Assembly (NCBI GenBank): GCA_007123335.1 | Contig: SKLG01000545.1 | Span: forward strand, 1-5,640 | Source of the DNA: Anaerolineae bacterium | Lineage (GTDB): Bacteria > Chloroflexota > Anaerolineae > UBA1429 | DNA length: 5,640 nt | Direction: 5' to 3' | In this document: one piece after another, positions 1-5,640 of the stretch | Layout of the letters: each line of letters starts with the position of its first letter | Numbering within the stretch: position 1 is the first letter of the stretch | The notes under the pieces: generated by a model | Database searches by the model: none | Seen by the model: only the letters and a program-made list of their open reading frames with translations | What the model was told of the DNA's origin: nothing | Translations under genes and position numbers: made by a program

Positions 1-1229
1 AGCAAGAGATCGCCCGGGTGAACACCGGCGTCGAGCAGGGCGTGTCGGGGATGCGCGTGGTCCAGTCGCTGTCGCAAGAGTCCTTCACCCTGGAGCAGTT
101 CGAGCAGCTCAGCCTGCGCAACATGAAGGCCAACCTGCGGGTGAGCCTGCTCTTTGCCGCCATCTTTCCCACGATGACCATCACCAACGCGCTGGGCATG
201 GCGCTGGTGATCGGCTATGGCGGGATGCTGGTGATCGAGGGCGCGGCGACGGTGGGCCTGCTGCTGGCCTTTTTGGGCTATATCCACCGCTTCTTTGGGC
301 CGCTGCGCGAGCTGAGCCTGGTGTACAATTCCTTCCAGGCGGCCGCCGCGGCCCTGGATCGCATCGCCGAGTACCTCGACCGCGAGCCCGAGATCGACGA
401 CCCCGCCCAGCCAGAGCGCCCGCAGAACGGCTTTCGGGGCGAGGTCGCCTTTGAGGGCGCGACCTTTGGCTATGGCGACGAGCCGGTGCTCCAGGGGTTC
501 GATCTGCACGTGGACGCCGGCGAGACGGTGGCGCTGGTGGGGGCGACGGGCGCGGGCAAGAGCACCATCGCCGCGTTGACGGCGCGGCTGTACGACGTCC
601 AAGAGGGGGCGGTGCGCCTGGATGGCGTGGATGTGCGCCGCATCGCCCTGGACGAGCTGCGGCGCCTGGTGATGATCGTGCCGCAGAACGTCTACCTCTT
701 TCCCGACACCATCCGCGAGAACATTCGCTACGGCGATCCCACCGCCAGCGACGAGCAGGTCGAGGCCGCCGCCCGACAGGCCCAGGCCCACGATTTCATC
801 AAAAAGCTGCCCAGGGGGTATGATACATCGGTGGGCGAGACCGGCGCGCTCCTCTCCGGCGGCCAGCGCCAACTGGTGGCCCTGGCCCGGGCGCTGCTCA
901 CCGATCCCAAGATCTTGATCCTGGACGAGGCCACCGCCAACGTGGACGCCTATACCGAGGCGCTGATCCAACGGGCGATGGAGGCCATCGCCCAGGAGCG
1001 GACGCTGATCATCATCGCCCACCGCTTTTCGACGCTGGCCCAGGCGGACCGCATCGTCGTCCTTGAGGATGGCCAGGTGGTGGGGCAAGGCATTCACCGC
1101 GAGCTTGTCGAGGAGAACCCCGTCTACCAGCGTCTCTACCGGCGACAGTGGGCGGAGGCGGGCGCAGCGCTGGGCGCCACGCCCAGCGCCACGCTCGGCG
1201 TCGCGCCCTCGACGCCCGACGATTTCTAG
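1..1229 (+). CDS. ABC exporter, fused membrane and ATPase domains (5' end outside window)
   Basis: This is the C-terminal part of an ABC exporter subunit (MsbA/multidrug-like, membrane domain followed by ATPase on one chain). The frame is already open at base 3 (residues QEIAR precede the GTG at 18), so that GTG is internal; about 408 residues are visible of the 580-600 usual for the family. Numbering from the GTG: the coupling region VEQGVSGMRVVQS is at 5-17, the last two membrane helices lie at about 43-70 and 78-92, and the ATPase domain follows with A-loop Tyr152, Walker A GATGAGKS 175-182, Q-loop Gln223, signature LSGGQ 279-283, Walker B Asp303 with catalytic Glu304, and switch His335. 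All catalytic motifs are intact, so this is not a degenerate half. Such proteins work as dimers in the inner membrane, exporting lipids, drugs or peptides; the substrate cannot be read here. The partner may be upstream, outside the window. The tail (385-403) is low-complexity Ala/Pro/Ser/Thr. Confidence 0.95.
   Translation, partial: QEIARVNTGVEQGVSGMRVVQSLSQESFTLEQFEQLSLRNMKANLRVSLLFAAIFPTMTITNALGMALVIGYGGMLVIEGAATVGLLLAFLGYIHRFFGPLRELSLVYNSFQAAAAALDRIAEYLDREPEIDDPAQPERPQNGFRGEVAFEGATFGYGDEPVLQGFDLHVDAGETVALVGATGAGKSTIAALTARLYDVQEGAVRLDGVDVRRIALDELRRLVMIVPQNVYLFPDTIRENIRYGDPTASDEQVEAAARQAQAHDFIKKLPRGYDTSVGETGALLSGGQRQLVALARALLTDPKILILDEATANVDAYTEALIQRAMEAIAQERTLIIIAHRFSTLAQADRIVVLEDGQVVGQGIHRELVEENPVYQRLYRRQWAEAGAALGATPSATLGVAPSTPDDF
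1167..1189 (+). repeat. Perfect 10-bp inverted repeat in the tail of the ABC exporter gene
   Basis: The arms 1167-1176 (GCGCTGGGCG) and 1180-1189 (CGCCCAGCGC) are exact reverse complements with a 3-base loop. It lies within the coding region, about 40 bases before the stop, in the stretch encoding the Ala/Pro/Thr tail. No T-run follows, so I do not call it a terminator; it could lower read-through or protect mRNA ends. Confidence 0.5.
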
Positions 1230-1230
1230 T

Positions 1231-1235
1231 AGGAG
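1231..1235 (+). promoter_or_regulatory. Ribosome binding site (AGGAG) of the MOT1-type permease gene
   Basis: AGGAG begins one base after the upstream stop codon and lies 6 bases before the ATG at 1242. A competing ATG at 1238 is only 2 bases away and opens an unrelated frame that lacks the permease sequence, so the spacing settles the start at 1242. Confidence 0.75.
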
Positions 1236-1241
1236 AAATGG

Positions 1242-2399
1242 ATGCAACGCGATCCACGCACATATCCCGATTTCGAGTTCAACCTGCGCGAGCTCGCCGG
1301 CTCCATGGGCGATTTCGGCACCCTCTTCCCCTTGGCGGTGGGCCTCATCGCCGTGAACGGGATGGACCCAGTGGCGCTGTTCGTCATGCTCGGCCTGGTG
1401 AACGTGGCCACCGGCCTGATCTATCGTTTGCCCATGCCGTTGGAGCCTAAAAAGGTCATCTCGGTAGCGGCCATCGGTCAAGCATGGCCGGCGTCGCTGG
1501 TGGTGGCCTCGGGGCTCGGCCTGGGGCTGCTTTGGATCGTCCTGGCCTTGAGCGGAGCGATGCGCAAGGTGACGGCCATCACGCCGATCTATGTGGTGCG
1601 CGGCATCCAGCTTGCGCTGGGCATCATCCTGGGCATGCAGGCGGTGAGGATGGCGGCGCCCGAGCCCTGGTGGGGACTGGTGGCGGTGGCCGTCATCCTG
1701 CTGCTGCGCCAGAACCGCTACGCCCCGGCGGCCATCGTCATCATGGGCCTCGGTGTGGCCCTCATGGCCTGGCGCGGCGACCTGCTGCCCAACCTTGTCT
1801 TTGGCGTCGGCCTGCCGCGCTTTGCCGTGCCCGCGCCATCCGATATCTGGCAGGCGATGGTCCTGGCCGGCTTTGCCCAGATTCCGCTGACCATCAGCAA
1901 CGCCGTGCTGGCCACGGCGGTGATGATCCGCGACCTCTTTCCCGACAAGCCGGTGAGTGAGGACCGGTTGATGCTCAACCACGGCGTGATGAACCTCGCC
2001 TCCTCCCTCTTTGGCGGCATGCCCATGTGCCACGGCTCTCAGGGACTGGCCGGACAGTATTATTTCGGCGCCCGCACCGGCGGCACCAACATCCTCGAAG
2101 GGCTGATCGAGATCTCGCTGGGGATCTTTTTAGGGCGCTCGCTGCTGGGCATCCTCTCGGCCTTTCCCATGCCGCTCATCGGCGGGATGATGTTCATGGT
2201 GGGCATCGAGCTGGCCCGCAACGTGGTGCCTCTCGCCGCCACGCCCAAGCTACGCTGGGCGTTGGCGGTCGCGCTGGTCACCGCCGCGCTCTCGGTGGTG
2301 ACGAATATGGCCATCGGCTTTTTGGCCGGGTTGGCGCTGGCCTGGGTGCTCAAGTGGCGCTGGCCGCATCTTCTCCCAGAACAAGCTCTCGCTCAATAG
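1242..2399 (+). CDS. MOT1-type molybdate/sulfate permease
   Basis: A 385-residue, very hydrophobic protein with roughly ten membrane segments, matching the MOT1 family of putative sulfate/molybdate transporters related to SulP. Recognisable family blocks are the N-terminal E-L-A-G-S-M-G-D-F-G-T-L-F-P (about 17-30), PMPLEPKK at 64-71 followed by VISVAAIG, the VVRGIQLALG block after the third or fourth helix, QIPLTISNAVLAT in the second half, and the block GGMPMCHGSQGLAGQYYFGARTGG around His264, which is the most diagnostic. Family members import molybdate or sulfate across the membrane; which anion is used here cannot be told from sequence. The start has AGGAG 6 bases upstream. The gene sits 12 bases after an ABC exporter gene and 18 bases before an ABC-2 ATPase gene, so it is probably cotranscribed with both. 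No molybdenum-cofactor or molybdoenzyme gene is in view to support the substrate. The family call is firm, the substrate is inferred. Confidence 0.88.
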   Translation: MQRDPRTYPDFEFNLRELAGSMGDFGTLFPLAVGLIAVNGMDPVALFVMLGLVNVATGLIYRLPMPLEPKKVISVAAIGQAWPASLVVASGLGLGLLWIVLALSGAMRKVTAITPIYVVRGIQLALGIILGMQAVRMAAPEPWWGLVAVAVILLLRQNRYAPAAIVIMGLGVALMAWRGDLLPNLVFGVGLPRFAVPAPSDIWQAMVLAGFAQIPLTISNAVLATAVMIRDLFPDKPVSEDRLMLNHGVMNLASSLFGGMPMCHGSQGLAGQYYFGARTGGTNILEGLIEISLGIFLGRSLLGILSAFPMPLIGGMMFMVGIELARNVVPLAATPKLRWALAVALVTAALSVVTNMAIGFLAGLALAWVLKWRWPHLLPEQALAQ

Positions 2400-2417
2400 A
2401 AAGGATATCCAGAACGC

Positions 2418-3404
2418 ATGATCGCTATCCAAACCCACGACCTGACGCGCTACTATGGCGAGCTGTGCGCCGTGAACCACCTCGATCTGACGGTGGAACA
2501 GGGCGAGCTGCTGGCCTTTTTGGGGCCCAACGGCGCCGGCAAGACGACGACGATCCGCATGCTCACCGGCCTCATCCAGCCCACCGAGGGCAGCGCCGTG
2601 ATCGACGGCTATGATGTGGTCCGCGAACCGCTGGCGGTCAAGGAGCGGGTGGGCGTGGTGCCCCAACGCTCGAACCTCTACGCCGAGCTCAGCCTGCGCG
2701 ACAACCTGATCTTTTGCGGCAAGCTCTATGGCCTGCCGCGCCGCCAACGACAGGAGCGGGCCGAGGCGCTGTTGCACGAGTTTGACCTCGCCGAGCGCGC
2801 CGACAGCTCCTTTGCCGCGCTCTCCGGGGGGATGAAGCGCCGCCTGACCATCGCCGCCGCGCTGATGCACACGCCGCCGATCCTCTTTCTCGACGAGCCC
2901 ACCACCGGACTGGACGTGCGCAGCGCCCGCAACCTGCGGGCCACCATCGAGCGCCTGCGCGGTGAGGGCACGACTATCTTTTTGACCACCCACCTCATCC
3001 ACGAGGCGGAACAACTGGCCGATCGGGTGGCCATCATCGTCCGTGGCGCGCTGGCCGCCGTGGGCACGCCGGCCGAGCTGTGCGCCAACTATCAGCAGGA
3101 GCAGGCGCTGCTGGTGCGCCTGTCGTCGCTGCCCGAGGAGCTGCTCGGGGCGCTGGACGCGTCGGAGGCGATCCTGAACGTCTCGCGGGTGGGCGGTGTG
3201 GCCGACACCCAGCTTCGCCTGGTGGTGCGCTCGGTGGATGAGGCGCTGGCCGAGATACAGGCCTTCACGCGGCAGAACGGCAGCCGCATCGAAGAAGTGC
3301 AAACCGCCAGGCTCTCGCTGGAGGATGCCTTTGTGCAGATCACCGATCTCGACAGCGAAATCATGCAGATCAACAACGTCGCTCAAGGGGGCAGAGGACA
3401 ATGA
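2418..3404 (+). CDS. ABC-2 type transporter ATPase, DrrA-like
   Basis: A 328-residue soluble ATPase that would power the membrane subunit encoded next to it. Motifs in order: Walker A GPNGAGKT 36-43 (Lys42), Q-loop Gln83 in VVPQRSNLY, signature LSGGM 135-139 followed by KRRL, Walker B ILFLDE with Asp159 and Glu160 running into PTTGLD, and switch His192 in TTHLIHEAEQ. LSGGM instead of LSGGQ is usual in the daunorubicin-resistance (DrrA/NodI/CcmA-like) group. After about residue 215 comes the C-terminal extension typical of this group, ending in ARLSLEDAFVQIT, which resembles the SLEDVF-type ending of DUF4162 regions. An AAGGA at 2401-2405 lies 12 bases before the ATG, a rather long spacing. 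The TGA overlaps the next start as ATGA, which points to translational coupling. The exporter could carry a drug, lipid or polysaccharide; substrate unknown. Family assignment is secure. Confidence 0.95.
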   Translation: MIAIQTHDLTRYYGELCAVNHLDLTVEQGELLAFLGPNGAGKTTTIRMLTGLIQPTEGSAVIDGYDVVREPLAVKERVGVVPQRSNLYAELSLRDNLIFCGKLYGLPRRQRQERAEALLHEFDLAERADSSFAALSGGMKRRLTIAAALMHTPPILFLDEPTTGLDVRSARNLRATIERLRGEGTTIFLTTHLIHEAEQLADRVAIIVRGALAAVGTPAELCANYQQEQALLVRLSSLPEELLGALDASEAILNVSRVGGVADTQLRLVVRSVDEALAEIQAFTRQNGSRIEEVQTARLSLEDAFVQITDLDSEIMQINNVAQGGRGQ

Positions 3405-4168
3405 CATCGTTGGCAGCGGGACGACGACAAGTGATCAGGGCGTGGCACATCACCGCCAAGGACATTCGCACCTACTACCTCAAGCCGCCCTTGATCAGTT
3501 GGGGGATGCTCTTTCCGGTGGTATTGTTCCTGGCCTTTTACCTGCGCGACCCAGGCGACATGCGCGCCGCCATCCCGGGCCTCATCGGCATGACCGTCCT
3601 CTTTGGGGCCACCTCGGTGGAGGCAGTGGCCATTGCTTTTGAGAAGCGCATCGGCGCCATGGAGCGGCTGTTGATGGCGCCCATCGCCCCCTATACGCTG
3701 GTGCTGGCCAAAACCGCCAGCGGCGCGGTCTTTGGGCTGGCCACCGGCCTGTTGACCTGGATCTTGAGCACGCTGATCTGGCGCCTGCCGCTGTCGCTGG
3801 GCGGCGCCGTCGCCTCCATCGTCATCCTGCTGCTGGGCAGCCTGATCTTTGCCCTGATGGGCGTCCTGCTCAGCCTGCTGGTGCGCGAGGTCTTTGACGC
3901 CATGACGCTGTCCAACTTTTTCCGCTTTCCGATGATCTTTCTCTGCGGCGTCTTTGTGCCGGTGGGGGCCATGGCGCCGCTGCTGCGCGGGATAGCTGGC
4001 GTTCTGCCCCTCACCTACACCGTCGACGGCCTGCGCCACGTCCTCCTCGCCGGCGAGGGGGCCTATTTCCCGCTGTGGCTGAACCTGGTCGCCGCGGCGG
4101 CGTTCGCCGCGGCGCTCTATGGTCTCGCCCTTGTGCTGCTACACCATCGGCTGGAGGAGCTGCTCTAG
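3401..4168 (+). CDS. ABC-2 type transporter membrane subunit
   Basis: A 255-residue membrane protein of the DrrB/NodJ type, the partner of the ATPase just upstream. I see six likely membrane segments at about 31-48, 57-78, 102-125, 134-160, 172-194 and 224-246. The cytoplasmic motif between segments 2 and 3, FEKRIGAMERLLMAPIAPYTLVLAK, is the conserved E-R-x-G-x-x-E-x-L-L-x-x-P element of ABC-2 permeases, and VLPLTYTVDGLRHVLL near the end is the conserved block before the last helix. Length is normal for the family. The ATG at 3401 overlaps the upstream stop (ATGA); AGAGGA at 3393-3398 is only 2 bases away, so coupling from the upstream gene probably drives initiation. An in-frame GTG at 3431, just before VIRAWHITAKDIR, is an alternative start that would also keep the whole membrane domain. 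Two ATPases and two of these subunits should assemble into an exporter in the inner membrane. Confidence 0.93.
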   Translation: MTSLAAGRRQVIRAWHITAKDIRTYYLKPPLISWGMLFPVVLFLAFYLRDPGDMRAAIPGLIGMTVLFGATSVEAVAIAFEKRIGAMERLLMAPIAPYTLVLAKTASGAVFGLATGLLTWILSTLIWRLPLSLGGAVASIVILLLGSLIFALMGVLLSLLVREVFDAMTLSNFFRFPMIFLCGVFVPVGAMAPLLRGIAGVLPLTYTVDGLRHVLLAGEGAYFPLWLNLVAAAAFAAALYGLALVLLHHRLEELL

Positions 4169-4184
4169 CGCAGGTCGGATGGGG

Positions 4185-5348
4185 TCAACGGTCCAACGTA
4201 TAGGGTAGCCAGATGTGAAACACCTCGTGCGACGGCGGTTCCGTCGCGCGGGCTACATAGTCGCGGAATGACAGGCCCAGGTACGTGAACTCGTCGGGCT
4301 GCTGCCAATGCATCAGCGCGCCATTGAACCCTCCGGGATGATCGTCGTAGGAGGGAAAGTTGAGGCTGAACCACATCCAGCGCTGCACCAGGCGCCCGCC
4401 ATCCGCCGGGCAGCCGAGGGTGTCATCCTTGGTGTGGAGCATAAAGTCAAAGGTGCCCTCCATAAAGGTGCGGACGTCCTCGTCGCCGTTGGGCAAATAG
4501 CTGGAGGGCATCAGCACGCCATACTCGCTGATGATCAGCTCCTTGTGCCCCTCGCCCCGCTCATAGAGCCAGTGGCGAAAGTCCCAGATCAACTGCTCGA
4601 AAATGGGGACGCTGTGATTGTCCTGGATCTCGTACAGCCGCCCCACGTCCTCGGTGAGGCCGTAAGGAATGCCGCAGCCCCAGCCGTCCCGCTTCTCTTG
4701 CAGAATCTGCACGTGAATGTTCCACACATCCACCACCATGGGCTGCCCATAGGTCGCCTCGTAATAGTCCAGGCACTGCTCCAGCCACTTGAGCCGCAGC
4801 GGTGTGGGCATGACCACGCCGCCGATGGCCACCTGGGCCGTGGGGTCGATCTGCTTGAGGGTCGTGTAGGCCTCGTGATAGATCGCCGCGTACTCTTCCG
4901 GGGTGTGCTCGCCCTGGCCGCGGGTCTCGGGCTCGTTGCCGATCATCCACAACGAACCGGGGTTGGCCTGGGCCACGTTCTCGATGTGCCCCCAATTGGG
5001 CGGCCAGCGCCGGGTCTGTATCAGTTGCGCGTACTCGATACCCTCAGGGCGCGGGGGGTCTATATCCACGCGCCAATCGGAATACCAGCCAAAGCCCAGC
5101 TCGGTGGCCCTGGGGTAATCGCTCAGCCTCCCCGGAAAGCTGGGCTCGCCGGGGAGGGAAAAGGCGATGTTGACGCCAAAGCGCTCCCGCACCGTATAGA
5201 GGGACGGGGCATCTTCAGCGTTAACCGCGATACCCGCGTCCGGCGCTTTCAGCGCCATCATCAGTATAATCACCAGACTCACCGCCCGGAGGCGGTGAGT
5301 CCAGGCAGCGCGAAGGGTGGTACGATGGCCCGACATGGATGGCGTCAA
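4185..5348 (-). CDS. Exported clan GH-A-like glycoside hydrolase (putative)
   Basis: Predicted 387-residue exported protein, TTG start. The N-terminus has arginines at 9, 13, 19 and 21, a hydrophobic core at 22-33 (AVSLVIILMMAL) and a possible signal peptidase site after VNA at 44. The mature part looks like a (beta/alpha)8 glycosidase: WMIGNEPE places an Asn138-Glu139 pair like the acid/base site at the end of strand 4 in clan GH-A, VDVWNIH puts His212 near strand 5 or 6, and IISEYG places Glu275 as candidate nucleophile at strand 7; ALMHWQ could be strand 8. The 136-residue gap between the two glutamates fits the clan. It probably cleaves a plant or microbial glycan outside the cytoplasm, but I cannot name a family or substrate. 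The start is uncertain: a GTG at 5384 would add 12 residues and overlap the upstream stop by one base, but has no ribosome site, whereas the TTG has GGAGGT 6 bases upstream. An ATG at 5336 is a third option, 18 bases from that site. Confidence 0.78.
   Translation of the reverse strand: MTPSMSGHRTTLRAAWTHRLRAVSLVIILMMALKAPDAGIAVNAEDAPSLYTVRERFGVNIAFSLPGEPSFPGRLSDYPRATELGFGWYSDWRVDIDPPRPEGIEYAQLIQTRRWPPNWGHIENVAQANPGSLWMIGNEPETRGQGEHTPEEYAAIYHEAYTTLKQIDPTAQVAIGGVVMPTPLRLKWLEQCLDYYEATYGQPMVVDVWNIHVQILQEKRDGWGCGIPYGLTEDVGRLYEIQDNHSVPIFEQLIWDFRHWLYERGEGHKELIISEYGVLMPSSYLPNGDEDVRTFMEGTFDFMLHTKDDTLGCPADGGRLVQRWMWFSLNFPSYDDHPGGFNGALMHWQQPDEFTYLGLSFRDYVARATEPPSHEVFHIWLPYTLDR
5242..5256 (-). repeat. 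Small hairpin, 6-bp stem, in the signal-peptide region
   Basis: GGCGCT and AGCGCC are exact reverse complements separated by 3 bases (5248-5250). It lies 19 bases downstream of the 11-bp hairpin in the minus-strand transcript, over codons 31-36. On its own such a small inverted repeat could be chance in GC-rich DNA. Confidence 0.4.
5276..5301 (-). repeat. Perfect 11-bp hairpin with UCCG tetraloop in the signal-peptide region
   Basis: Positions 5276-5286 and 5291-5301 are exact reverse complements around a 4-base loop. In the minus-strand transcript the loop reads UCCG closed by a C-G pair, which belongs to the extra-stable UNCG tetraloop class. It falls on codons 16-25 of the glycosidase-like gene (WTHRLRAVSL). 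No T-run follows on the minus strand, so it does not look like a standard intrinsic terminator. Confidence 0.7.
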
Positions 5349-5354
5349 GGATGC

Positions 5355-5360
5355 ACCTCC
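5355..5360 (-). promoter_or_regulatory. Ribosome binding site (GGAGGT) selecting a TTG start
   Basis: Read on the minus strand, GGAGGT is followed by 6 bases and then TTG (5348-5346). This is a perfect match to the anti-Shine-Dalgarno core at ideal distance. The GTG at 5384 lies upstream of this site and so cannot use it, and the ATG at 5336 is 18 bases away, so the site favours the TTG. Confidence 0.65.
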
Positions 5361-5383
5361 GCTAAGGGTGGATGGCGCTTGCA

Positions 5384-5640
5384 CTAGTCAAAGTAGGTAT
5401 CGCCGTTCCACAGGAGGGAGCGAGCCACATCGTCGTTCAGCTCCACGCCGACGCCGGGCTTGTCCGAGACCATCATGCGGCCGTTGCGGATAAAGGGCTT
5501 GTCGCCCTCGCATAGGTCCTCCCACCAGGGGATCTCGCGGCCATGAAACTCGAGGACGAGGAAATTGGGCACCGCGGCCATGCAGTGACAGGCGGCCATC
5601 ATGCCCAGCGGCGAGGAGACATTGTGCGGCGCGATGGGCA
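5384..5640 (-). CDS. Mandelate racemase/enolase-superfamily enzyme, C-terminal end (5' end outside window)
   Basis: The last 85 residues of a larger gene (family members are usually about 370-420 residues) that enters from the right edge; the TAG stop is at 5386-5384. The visible part begins PIAPHNVSSPLGMMAACH, which matches the strand-7 region of the mandelate racemase subgroup, where the His of APH (codon 5626-5624) corresponds to the general base His of that subgroup. It continues AAVPNFLVLEFHG, where the Glu of VLEF (5551-5549) corresponds to the conserved strand-8 acid. The tail ...DKPGVGVELND is the usual C-terminal ending (P-G-L-G-V-E-L-like) of sugar-acid dehydratases such as galactonate or gluconate dehydratase. 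These are cytoplasmic, Mg-dependent enzymes that remove a proton alpha to a carboxylate. Metal ligands and the Lys motif lie outside the window, so dehydratase versus racemase cannot be settled. The next gene starts 35 bases downstream on the same strand, so an operon is likely. Confidence 0.88.
   Translation of the reverse strand, partial: PIAPHNVSSPLGMMAACHCMAAVPNFLVLEFHGREIPWWEDLCEGDKPFIRNGRMMVSDKPGVGVELNDDVARSLLWNGDTYFD

Noticed and set aside
18..20. GTG as the start of the first ABC gene
   Set aside because: The same frame continues upstream to the window edge with residues expected in an ABC exporter, and a start here would remove most of the membrane domain.
2250..3407. Long open frame on the minus strand opposite the ABC-2 ATPase gene
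   Set aside because: It lies antisense to a gene with full ABC motifs, its translation is rich in His/Gln/Arg/Gly with no recognisable domain, and GC-rich codon bias commonly leaves such antisense frames open.
3383..4039. Open frame on the minus strand opposite the ABC-2 membrane subunit gene
   Set aside because: The translation is a Gln/His/Asp/Gly-rich hydrophilic sequence mirroring Leu/Ile/Val-rich membrane helices, and it conflicts with a clear ABC-2 permease.
4090..4114. 10-bp inverted repeat with a 5-base loop near the end of the ABC-2 membrane subunit gene
   Set aside because: It is made of GCC/GCG alanine codons in an Ala-rich membrane helix (VAAAAFAAAL), lies over 50 bases before the stop, and has no T-run; coding constraint explains it.
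5250..5275. TATACT-like hexamer on the minus strand as a promoter -10 element
   Set aside because: It lies inside the hydrophobic signal-peptide codons, and I see no suitable -35 element at the right distance.
4308..5387. Long open frame on the plus strand opposite the glycosidase-like gene
   Set aside because: The minus-strand protein has a signal-like N-terminus, NEPE and SEYG motifs and a strong ribosome site; the plus-strand translation is a low-complexity Val/Leu/His/Gly sequence typical of an antisense shadow.

Overview
The window is GC-rich, densely packed bacterial DNA with no RNA gene, insertion sequence or CRISPR array that I can see. It holds six protein genes, two of them cut by the window edges. 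Gene style and content (drug-type ABC exporters, a secreted glycosidase-like protein, an enolase-superfamily sugar-acid enzyme) would fit a Chloroflexota-like or other high-GC environmental bacterium. This is an inference from protein style, not from a marker gene.

Left block, + strand, 1-4168: four genes that look like one operon. First is the C-terminal two thirds of an ABC exporter with fused membrane and ATPase domains. Twelve bases later comes a MOT1-type molybdate/sulfate permease, and 18 bases after that an ABC-2 type ATPase of the DrrA kind. The ATPase stop overlaps the start of its cognate ABC-2 membrane subunit by 4 bases (ATGA). The last two genes almost certainly form one efflux transporter. 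The first ABC protein is a separate exporter, complete in its ATPase motifs. The oxyanion permease between them is the unexpected member.

Right block, - strand, 4185-5640: read from the right edge, the C-terminal end of a mandelate racemase/enolase-superfamily protein (probably a sugar-acid dehydratase) is followed by a predicted exported protein. That protein has the two-glutamate layout of a clan GH-A TIM-barrel glycoside hydrolase. Its best start is a TTG behind a perfect GGAGGT site. The pair suggests carbohydrate breakdown: an extracytoplasmic glycosidase plus a cytoplasmic sugar-acid enzyme.

The two blocks converge with only 16 bases between stop codons and no recognisable terminator. 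The most unusual non-coding structure is an 11-bp perfect hairpin with a UCCG tetraloop in the mRNA sense, inside the signal-peptide region of the glycosidase-like gene. A second, smaller hairpin lies just downstream. I found no convincing evidence of a wholly new system.
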